A stretch of DNA of 64,000 nucleotides from Candidatus Bathyarchaeota archaeon (GTDB lineage Archaea; Thermoproteota; Bathyarchaeia; TCS64), in contig JAOZHO010000037.1 of NCBI GenBank assembly GCA_026014875.1, positions 124,001-188,000 on the forward strand, written 5' to 3'. A model generated the notes under the pieces. That model saw only the letters and a program-made list of their open reading frames with translations. It was not told the origin of the DNA and ran no database searches. Positions within the stretch are counted from its first letter, which is position 1, and every line of letters starts with the position of its first letter. Below are positions 51,734-57,193 of this stretch, one piece after another. The translations under genes were made by a program, and so were the position numbers.

Positions 51734-52263
51734 GCCTCCCGGGGCGGGGGGAGGCCCTGGGGATTCTTAGGGATGCGGGTTGTAGCCGTGGCGTTGTGAG
51801 TCACTGTTTGAATGTGGCGGGGTTGGCGGCTCGGATCGGGGGTGAGCTTGTGGATGCGGGGTTTGAGGTGGATCTCGCTTTGGTGGAGGCGGGGGCGTTG
51901 CTCCATGATCTGGGTAGGAGTGTGACTCATGGTATCGGGCATGGTGCTGTGGGGGGTGAGTTGGCGAGGGGGTTGGGGCTGCCGTTGGCTGTGGTGAGGA
52001 TCGTGGAGAGGCATGTGGGGGCGGGGATTCCGGCGGATGAGGCGGCGGAGCTGGGGTTGCCCGTGGGGGTGTATGTGCCTGAGTCGTTGGAGGAGAAGCT
52101 GGTGTGTTACGCTGATAAGCTGGCGGAGGGGCGGGGTGAGGTGGAGTTCGGTGTGACCGTGGGGAGGATGGCGGAGGAGCTGGGGGCGGATCATCCGGCG
52201 ATCGGGCGGATGTGGGCTCTCCACGCTGAGATCACGGGGATGCTGGGCTCGGGTCCTCGATAG
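51730..52263 (+). CDS. HD-domain phosphohydrolase-like protein
   Basis: 177 residues. HD motifs: VVSHCLNVAGLA (first His) near residue 21, GALLHDLGRS (H-D) near 56, and H-x-x-G regions (ERHVGAGI). This matches the archaeal HDIG-type family found next to tfe or tRNA genes. Probably a metal-dependent phosphatase on nucleotides or RNA; substrate unknown. Start TTG overlapping the tfe stop. Confidence 0.87.
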   Translation: MSLPGRGEALGILRDAGCSRGVVSHCLNVAGLAARIGGELVDAGFEVDLALVEAGALLHDLGRSVTHGIGHGAVGGELARGLGLPLAVVRIVERHVGAGIPADEAAELGLPVGVYVPESLEEKLVCYADKLAEGRGEVEFGVTVGRMAEELGADHPAIGRMWALHAEITGMLGSGPR

Positions 52264-52295
52264 TTGTTTATTTGGGTTGCGGGTGTTGTATCTGG

Positions 52296-52370
52296 GGGCC
52301 GGTGGTCCAGCCTGGTTAGGACGCCGCCTTTACGAGGCGGAAGCCGCCGGTTCGAATCCGGCTCGGCCCA
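52296..52370 (+). tRNA. tRNA-Val (anticodon TAC)
   Basis: Acceptor GGGCCGG pairs with TCGGCCC (one G-T), anticodon stem CCGCC/GGCGG around TTTACGA (anticodon TAC), T stem CCGG/CCGG around TTCGAAT. CCA is not encoded; the gene ends with discriminator A at 52370 and a CTTTTT tract follows as terminator. Confidence 0.95.
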
Positions 52371-52378
52371 CTTTTTAT

Positions 52379-52480
52379 GTGGTGGTTTTTTTTCTGTGGT
52401 GGGGGGTGTGGTTTGGGGTTGTTTGGGGGGTTGTTTTGGGTTTTGGGTTGTTTTTTTGGGTTGTTTGGGTGTTGTTTTGG
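52379..52480 (+). repeat. G/T-only low-complexity tract
   Basis: About 100 bases that are almost purely G and T on this strand (one C), with at least seven runs of three or more G. It starts a few bases behind the tRNA-Val terminator. The tract could form G-quadruplexes. Open frames across it are composition artefacts. Confidence 0.8.
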
Positions 52481-52513
52481 TACTGTTTAGCTACTGAATA
52501 GCTACTGTTCAGC
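52481..52513 (+). repeat. three tandem 11-bp repeats TACTGnnTAGC
   Basis: TACTGTTTAGC, TACTGAATAGC and TACTGTTCAGC follow each other with no gap, a period of about one helical turn. Tandem sites of this spacing usually bind a protein cooperatively on one DNA face (iteron or operator). They lie between the G/T tract and the cupin gene. Confidence 0.7.
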
Positions 52514-52667
52514 TCGGGGGGTTGTTTTCGTTGGGAGGAGGGTTGGAACGGTTTGGATGGCGTATTCTGCGTGGGGAAACGTGTTTCTCTTATCCTCTTG
52601 TAATCAGCATTTGAGGGGTCATCGACTAGAGAAATGATATATGTGTTTTCTGGACTGGTAACTCTTG

Positions 52668-53036
52668 ATGAAATATACTAGAGTATTCGCTGACGAAGAG
52701 GGAGAGACGCATTTTGAGGATGTTGAAGTGGAACTCGAATTAGTTGATTTTGCGCCCCCGGCGTCGCCTCTGATGTTGTCCCGGTTTAAACCGGCCACTC
52801 GGTATGCGTTTTGCATGTTTCCATCTGGGTGGTTTGGGGATTGGCATCCGACTCCGAGAAAGCAGTTTTTCTTTGGGCTTTCTGGGGAGTACGAGGTGAA
52901 GGTGAGCGATGGTGAGAGCAGGGTATTTGGTCCTGGGAGCGTCGTTCTGGTGGAGGATGTCGCGGGTAAGGGTCATGTGACTAGAGTAGTGGGTTCAGAG
53001 GGTGTTCTCACAGCGATAGTGCAGCTTGAGGATTGA
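52668..53036 (+). CDS. cupin-fold protein
   Basis: About 122 residues with a single cupin barrel: GDWHPTPRKQFFFGLSGEYEVKVSDGE (first cupin motif, His present) and GPGSVVLVEDVAGKGHVTRVVG (second motif, His present). Metal-binding with an unknown substrate. Codon use is more AT-rich than in genes upstream of 52380. ATG 52668 is preferred over the TTG just before. Confidence 0.8.
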   Translation: MKYTRVFADEEGETHFEDVEVELELVDFAPPASPLMLSRFKPATRYAFCMFPSGWFGDWHPTPRKQFFFGLSGEYEVKVSDGESRVFGPGSVVLVEDVAGKGHVTRVVGSEGVLTAIVQLED

Positions 53037-53081
53037 TCAAAGCCGTTTCTCTCTATTCGCGGATCTTATCCAGAGGGAATT

Positions 53082-53110
53082 GGCATCTGAGTGATAGAAA
53101 AAAAGGGAGA
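53082..53110 (-). terminator. 3' repeat with T-rich tract behind small gene 1
   Basis: On the minus strand, GACTCTCCCTTTTTTTCT followed by ATCACTCAGATGCC, 10 bp past the stop of the 53120-53371 gene. The same arrangement follows the paralogous gene at 53541-53580, and a shorter version occurs at 54331-54350. The T tract fits an archaeal terminator. Confidence 0.5.
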
Positions 53111-53119
53111 GTCTATTGT

Positions 53120-53371
53120 TTAGAACTTTATCACTACGTGGGTTCTCGTGTTGGTGTAAGGGGCCTCGGCATTTGGTATCTTCATATAGTTTTCAGGACT
53201 GCCCTTTATGACGCATAACGCATTCTCTGGGACACCTAGTGCTGCACCCCAAAGTTTCACTTTGCATCCGGCGTCTTCGATGGCTTTAGTCCATTTGTCC
53301 ATGGCCTTCTTGAAGCCCTCTGGTCCCTGATGTTCTGGTTTCCAGTTTGCGTATACGATGTAGTATTTCAT
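53120..53371 (-). CDS. small alpha+beta protein, cassette copy 1
   Basis: 83 residues (M-K-Y-Y-I-V-Y-A-N-W-K-P...). The strand-helix-strand pattern and length suggest a ferredoxin-like dimeric barrel (as in DUF3303-type proteins). It shares the layout YxxxxxWxP...K-K...W...G-x-K-x-K-x-W-G-x-x-L-G with the product of 53601-53900, so the two are probably distant paralogues. A leader ORF lies 36 bp upstream. Start ATG 53371; the frame extends to 53389. Confidence 0.65.
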   Translation of the reverse strand: MKYYIVYANWKPEHQGPEGFKKAMDKWTKAIEDAGCKVKLWGAALGVPENALCVIKGSPENYMKIPNAEAPYTNTRTHVVIKF

Positions 53372-53407
53372 TTCAGGCATTTTCTTCAACCTCGGAGTTA
53401 GGTTCCA

Positions 53408-53488
53408 CTATCTCAGCAGAACCTTAAACTTCATCTGATCCTCCCTGTCTATAATGTTTTGGACAGTCCAAATGAGAGATGCAAGCAT
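53408..53488 (-). CDS. leader-like short ORF 1 (LIWTVQ family)
   Basis: 26 codons from an ATG, upstream of and co-directional with the small gene at 53120-53371. Its centre L-I-W-T-V-Q-N-I-I-D matches L-I-W-T-V-Q-T-V-I-D of the short ORF at 53906-53974, which stands in the same place before the paralogous gene. The DNA behind W-T-V-Q is the palindrome TTTGGACAGTCCAAA, so conservation may be of DNA rather than peptide. Confidence 0.35.
   Translation of the reverse strand: MLASLIWTVQNIIDREDQMKFKVLLR
53458..53472. repeat. 15-bp palindrome TTTGGACAGTCCAAA, copy 1
   Basis: Perfect 7-bp arms around a central A; an identical copy is at 53956-53970. Both stand upstream of a paralogous small gene, at similar distance, which suggests an operator or duplicated control region. 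Confidence 0.7.
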
Positions 53489-53540
53489 TTTGGAAAGTAT
53501 AATGCTTCATTCATTCCCTAAGCTCTACCCTTCACTAGAT

Positions 53541-53580
53541 TCAGCATCTGAGTGATTTCAAGAAAAAGAAGGGGAGTCTC
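53541..53580 (-). terminator. 3' repeat with T-rich tract behind small gene 2
   Basis: Minus strand GACTCCCCTTCTTTTTCT, then GAAATCACTCAGATGCTGA, just past the stop of 53601-53900. Copy of the element at 53082-53110. Confidence 0.5.
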
Positions 53581-53600
53581 TGTGATCATTACGATCCGAT

Positions 53601-53900
53601 TTAGATTACTTCACGAAGGATTCGGCTGGTGAAATTATCGACCAGATAGGACAGTTGGACAATTCCTTTCTTGTATTTGTCATCGTTCCATATCTTACCG
53701 AAGTCTTCCACCGTCTCGAATGTAGTTAGACTAACTATTCGTCCCGTGCCATCGGATAGACCTAGGCCTTTCCATTTTACTCCTTCCTTGATCTTTTTCT
53801 CATAATAAGGATACAGCCAGTCAACTTCGTGTTTGAGGCGTTTCTTGTTTCTCTCCTCATCTTTGGGACAAGTGAATTCCATTAGAAGGTACACAGACAT
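53601..53900 (-). CDS. small alpha+beta protein, cassette copy 2
   Basis: 99 residues (M-S-V-Y-L-L-M-E-F...) with the same fold pattern as 53120-53371: an opening strand, a long Lys/Glu-rich helix, V-K-W-K-G-L-G-L strand, then S-L-T-T-F-E-T-V-E-D-F. Function not recognised. The preceding short ORF ends in TGA only a few bases before the ATG at 53900 (a GTG at 53909 overlaps that stop), so translational coupling is possible. Confidence 0.65.
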   Translation of the reverse strand: MSVYLLMEFTCPKDEERNKKRLKHEVDWLYPYYEKKIKEGVKWKGLGLSDGTGRIVSLTTFETVEDFGKIWNDDKYKKGIVQLSYLVDNFTSRILREVI

Positions 53901-53905
53901 ACGTT

Positions 53906-53974
53906 TCACCTTTCCAGAGCCTTGAGTGTCACCTGACCCTTAGAATCTATAACGGTTTGGACAGTCCAAATCAA
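53906..53974 (-). CDS. leader-like short ORF 2 (LIWTVQ family)
   Basis: 22 codons from TTG 53974, whose middle shares W-T-V-Q-x-x-I-D with short ORF 1. It begins immediately behind the parS-like palindrome and ends at the start of the small gene at 53601-53900. A longer frame upstream exists but lacks support. Coding is uncertain. Confidence 0.33.
   Translation of the reverse strand: MIWTVQTVIDSKGQVTLKALER
53956..53970. repeat. 15-bp palindrome TTTGGACAGTCCAAA, copy 2
   Basis: Identical to copy 1 at 53458-53472; here it lies four bases from the parS-like site. Confidence 0.7.
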
Positions 53975-53990
53975 TGTTTCACGTGAAACA
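53975..53990. promoter_or_regulatory. perfect match to bacterial parS (TGTTTCACGTGAAACA)
   Basis: A 16-bp perfect palindrome identical to the well-known ParB/Spo0J binding consensus. There is no parA or parB in the window. It lies in the control region of the small gene at 53601-53900 and so could alternatively be an operator that only resembles parS. Confidence 0.6.
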
Positions 53991-54014
53991 ATGTTAGTGT
54001 CGTATATCCCAACA

Positions 54015-54251
54015 CTATCTCGTGGAGCGAACCAATCCCCGCGGAGGTTCAAAGCTGGCATGGTAGATCCTTGTCCCCACCAGTCTGACCTTCTCAAGCT
54101 CCTCAAGGTCATGAACATAGCCCTTGATGGTGGACAGCCTGAATCCCCATCTCTCATAGTAGTTCTTCACCAGATCCTTCATCTCGATACCATCGCTGCC
54201 AGCCTCTTCGATCGCATTCAACATGTCCTCCATCCGGTCCTTAACGGACAA
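54015..54251 (-). CDS. small winged-helix protein
   Basis: 78 residues: helix-turn-helix pattern M-L-N-A-I-E-E-A-G-S-D-G-I-E-M-K-D-L...R-L-S-T-I-K-G-Y-V-H-D-L then a short wing (V-G-T-R-I-Y-H). Likely a DNA-binding regulator of the neighbouring cassette. Start ATG 54251. Confidence 0.62.
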   Translation of the reverse strand: MSVKDRMEDMLNAIEEAGSDGIEMKDLVKNYYERWGFRLSTIKGYVHDLEELEKVRLVGTRIYHASFEPPRGLVRSTR

Positions 54252-54330
54252 CCATGGACCTCCTCAATCAAGAAATCCTCATAGAATTATATACAACTAA
54301 CTATGGAACTCCCCACTATCATCCTATGAA

Positions 54331-54350
54331 TCAGCATCCGAGTGGTTTCA
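54331..54350 (-). repeat. partial copy of the CACTCAGATGCTGA 3' repeat
   Basis: TCAGCATCCGAGTGGTTTCA matches the repeat at 53541 with two substitutions but lacks the T-rich part. It lies just past the stop of the mini zinc-protein gene at 54356. A weaker copy of the core (TCAGCATTTGAG) is at 52604. Confidence 0.5.
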
Positions 54351-54355
54351 AGCCC

Positions 54356-54454
54356 TCAACTGACCGAGGGTTGTTTAAAGTCATCTAACCTCACGACCTT
54401 GAACACTTCACCACATTCGGGGCACTTGGGCTTTCTCGACGCTTTGTTGCTCAC
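54356..54454 (-). CDS. 32-residue CxxC mini-protein behind eL33
   Basis: From GTG 54454, with a basic N-terminus, one knuckle K-C-P-E-C-G and a V-F-K-V-V-R strand. A TTG at 54493 would extend it to 45 residues and overlap the eL33 gene. One C-x2-C would need a partner to hold zinc. Same strand and 16 bp behind the eL33 stop. Confidence 0.42.
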   Translation of the reverse strand: MSNKASRKPKCPECGEVFKVVRLDDFKQPSVS

Positions 54455-54470
54455 GCGTCTCGTTGAGCGT

Positions 54471-54770
54471 TTATTTCCTCCACTTTTTTGCAATTCTAAC
54501 CTTTGTACTCAGGGCCTGCCCGGGTAATCCCTTTTTGAATTTTACTCTCAAAGTCCCCGTTCTGCCATGTGGCTTCAATATGACCCCGAACACTCTGGGA
54601 TTTTCTATGGGCCAACTGACCTTCCAACCGATAAGCATCGATGATTCTTCAGGTTCAACATCCAGGACCTTTAGTAGGCACTCCCGGTTCCTCGGGAATT
54701 TAGAGCCGCTCCTATAGTTTAGAACCACCCCGGTATACTCTTCAGTCATATTTTGATTCACCATTTTCAT
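54471..54770 (-). CDS. rpl35ae: ribosomal protein eL33 (L35Ae)
   Basis: 99 residues. The L35Ae pattern is seen as GVVLNYRSGSKFPRNRECLL near residue 14, IGWKVSWP in the middle, and the hallmark KPHGRTGTLRVKFKKGLPGQAL near residue 67. It is a large-subunit protein found in only part of the archaea. Start is uncertain among ATG 54770, 54764 and 54749. It follows the Rpb5-like gene by 24 bp. Confidence 0.88.
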   Translation of the reverse strand: MKMVNQNMTEEYTGVVLNYRSGSKFPRNRECLLKVLDVEPEESSMLIGWKVSWPIENPRVFGVILKPHGRTGTLRVKFKKGLPGQALSTKVRIAKKWRK

Positions 54771-54794
54771 GCTTCATTTCCTTTTCCTAATTGA

Positions 54795-55334
54795 TTAAGT
54801 TACGTAACGATACTTTACATACGTGCCCGCGGTCATACTTTCTAACGTGAACCGTACAATATCTCCACTCTTGGCGCCTAAGATGATGGAAATGGGGTCT
54901 TTTGACTTCATCCAGGGGAACTGATAAGGCTCTGCGTGATATTTCTCAAGGACGGCACACCCTTCTTCCTTTGACAATAACACAGCACGGGGCACAAGTT
55001 TATGGTTGAAGATATCGAAGGTGGGAATCGTGGAGGGTATGAGTTCCACATCGAGACTTGGAGCATTGTGTCTCGCCGACCAGGTGAACTTCGAATCGGT
55101 GAGCATGATCCCGTTTTCGGTTTCGGTCTCATCCAGGAGTTTCTTCAAGTCTCTAACGAATGCGATCCCCACGGTTCTCTGGTTGCAGACACACTGCATT
55201 ATAGATCTTCTATCGCCCGTGGTTAGATGGTATATGATCAGATCCCCATCCTTCTCTTTCTTCGTGACCTTCATATTCCGGTATTTTATGATCAATTTGG
55301 CACGTTTCTCGATGGCGGTATCTTTTCGAGGCAA
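54795..55334 (-). CDS. rpoH: RNA polymerase subunit H / Rpb5-like, with N-terminal jaw-like domain
   Basis: 179 residues. Residues 106-179 are the conserved RpoH/Rpb5 assembly domain: FNHKLVPRAVLLSKEE, then KSKDPISIILGAKSGDIVRF and TAGTYVKYRYV. Archaeal RpoH is normally only this domain (about 80 residues). Here about 105 residues precede it, with G-I-M-L-T-D-S-K-F-T-W-S-A-R resembling the G-I-F-V...T-P-S-A segment of the eukaryotic Rpb5 jaw domain. It lies in an AT-rich block, away from rpoB, 16 bp behind a glycosyltransferase gene. Confidence 0.87.
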   Translation of the reverse strand: MPRKDTAIEKRAKLIIKYRNMKVTKKEKDGDLIIYHLTTGDRRSIMQCVCNQRTVGIAFVRDLKKLLDETETENGIMLTDSKFTWSARHNAPSLDVELIPSTIPTFDIFNHKLVPRAVLLSKEEGCAVLEKYHAEPYQFPWMKSKDPISIILGAKSGDIVRFTLESMTAGTYVKYRYVT

Positions 55335-55350
55335 ATATTTTCACCCCCGG

Positions 55351-56448
55351 TTAATGATAGACGTGTGAATCGATGAGTTTCTCATAGAAATCAGTGAGGT
55401 CAATTATTTTTCCCTCGATCGTGTAATCGAATCTTTTTTTCATTACATTCTCACGAAGGTCTTCTGCATCGACCAGTTTATCTTTGAAATTCAAGTCGTC
55501 AACTACTATGCCGACTTTCTCTTTCTCGACAAAATCTTTCATAGTCCGATGTGGGAATGTTAGGATGGGGAGACCGCAGGCTATATACTCGAAAGCCTTG
55601 TTCGGTAGCACGGCGTCCAAGTGCTCCCAATTTTTTTCACCGTTGAATCCAGCCCAGCCGTAATCATACTGGGTTAACTCTTTCAGGAGTTCGCTCTGTT
55701 TCAGGTGGCCATGATAATGGATGTATTTACTTTCAGAGGATAGGCGTCGAAAAGATTCGTCTTCCCTCGATGCATAGATGTGAATGTGGAGGTCATTTAG
55801 AGCTATCTTCCTGAAAATGTCTCTTAGATCGTAGTGATGTCCCTCAATCCTGCTCGTGATAGTTCCCGCGTAAACGATGTGAATCTCCCCATCCTTTGAA
55901 GACAGCCGTTCCCTGAATTCTTGGGGAATTAGGTCTCTTGAGACATAGTTGGGAAAAATCAGTTCGGGGGTATTTTCGATGTTATAGCGATCCACGATAA
56001 AATCCCTAAGGACCTTTGATACGAACACCAATCCATCGGAGTTTAAACAAGAGCTTTTTTCGTCAGCCGCATAGTTCATTATCTGGGTCTCGTCGTCGTC
56101 TTCCGTGTAACCCGTGTTTCTCATCGTGAGGGAGTCGTGGACATCATGGATTATCGGCCTCTCAGGGACGCCTTTCAACGCTTCAACTGTGAGGTAATCC
56201 GGTGCGTTATGGCTATGGATTATTTGAGGATCATACTCCTCAACTAGTTTTTTTACACTCCCCCCTAGGTCTTCAGCGTCTAGTTTCACGGTTTCATCAA
56301 AGAATTCATCTCCGAAACCGTAAAGATCTGATAACGATGTTTGGAGGTACCCAAAGATGATTGAGACATTCTTATGTTGGTCTCGGATACCGCGAGCCAG
56401 CTTTAACGCCCTGATGCATGGTTGAGGCTGGAGGAACATCACCCTCAT
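55351..56448 (-). CDS. GT4-type glycosyltransferase
   Basis: 365 residues of the GT-B fold: N-terminal LQPQPCIRALKLARGI and IIHSHNAPDY, then C-terminal VYAGTITSRIEGH and the acceptor/donor loop PNKAFEYIACGLPILTFP (E-x7-E region). An unspecified sugar transferase acting on lipid or surface glycans. Its mRNA begins in a strong hairpin that includes the start codon. First gene of an apparent minus-strand operon with rpoH, eL33 and the mini zinc protein. Confidence 0.85.
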   Translation of the reverse strand: MRVMFLQPQPCIRALKLARGIRDQHKNVSIIFGYLQTSLSDLYGFGDEFFDETVKLDAEDLGGSVKKLVEEYDPQIIHSHNAPDYLTVEALKGVPERPIIHDVHDSLTMRNTGYTEDDDETQIMNYAADEKSSCLNSDGLVFVSKVLRDFIVDRYNIENTPELIFPNYVSRDLIPQEFRERLSSKDGEIHIVYAGTITSRIEGHHYDLRDIFRKIALNDLHIHIYASREDESFRRLSSESKYIHYHGHLKQSELLKELTQYDYGWAGFNGEKNWEHLDAVLPNKAFEYIACGLPILTFPHRTMKDFVEKEKVGIVVDDLNFKDKLVDAEDLRENVMKKRFDYTIEGKIIDLTDFYEKLIDSHVYH

Positions 56449-56477
56449 CTACAGACCACCGTGGTCTGCGGTAGATG
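56446..56477 (-). promoter_or_regulatory. inverted repeat enclosing the glycosyltransferase start codon
   Basis: On the minus strand CATCTAC and AGACCAC pair with GTGGTCT and GTAGATG, interrupted by CGC on one side only. The ATG of the gene at 55351-56448 is the last triplet of the hairpin. Folded RNA would hide the start codon, suggesting translational control; a palindromic operator is the alternative. Confidence 0.55.
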
Positions 56478-57193
56478 CACAATTCCCGTTGCTGGTCGTG
56501 TTGAGAGTCTCCTACTTTTCGATTTTCTAATATTTACAGTCATATGTTAACCTTCCAGTCGCGTTGTGGAGACCACGCCCGTCGCGTGTGCGAGCCAAGC
56601 GCGATGCTAGGGAAACTCAGGTGGCTCCAGGATAGTATGCTTTCAGGAATACTATACGAAACCTACGTCTAACCACACGTTTCCCCCTATTAGACGAGAG
56701 GATAGGAGTAGTTCTACATTATAAGTCCTCAGTTCGCGCCCGCGAGCGACGTCATGATTGCCTGAAAACATCTAAAACCCCACATTACACACGTGTGATC
56801 TTGTCAATCTGAACGCATCCAATCAATAGTTTACTAGAAATATTCATAATTAAAACAAGAATTACTGCGCATATAGTCAGTGAATGATTAATATAAACAT
56901 CAATTTACAGATTTTCCTAAGAATGTAATCTATTAGGGTTTTTTCACCTAGACCGTATGTTGTTGAAATGCGGTATATTGGTTGGATTCATAAGTTACCA
57001 TGGAAGATGAACCCGTTTCAAAGATGAAATTCGATTTGCGCGCGTAACAAAAACTTTACAAAGATTTCACCTCCAAACTGGTGCTAACTTTTTCTGGTAA
57101 ACAACCACACGCGCGCTATCCAGTTGAGTTCGGGGTATATCGCGAATTGTAAGAACACATATAGACGGGTCAAGGAAATTCTACCTGTCCGCC
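56449..57193. other. 745-bp noncoding region between divergent genes
   Basis: AT-rich with scattered CG-rich islands and no convincing gene on either strand. It includes the hairpin above, a second hairpin ATAGTAT (56632-56638) / ATACTAT (56649-56655) and CG-rich repeats such as GTCGCGT around 56556-56590. Divergent promoters must lie here. A structured RNA is possible between about 56550 and 56680 but I cannot assign one. Confidence 0.45.

Noticed and set aside
52264-52501. Frames across tRNA-Val and the G/T tract
   Set aside because: They translate a tRNA and a low-complexity tract (Gly, Val, Trp, Phe, Leu only).
52371-57193. tRNA-Val as an attachment site of an integrated element
   Set aside because: No repeat of the tRNA-Val 3' end was seen within the block and no integrase gene is present.
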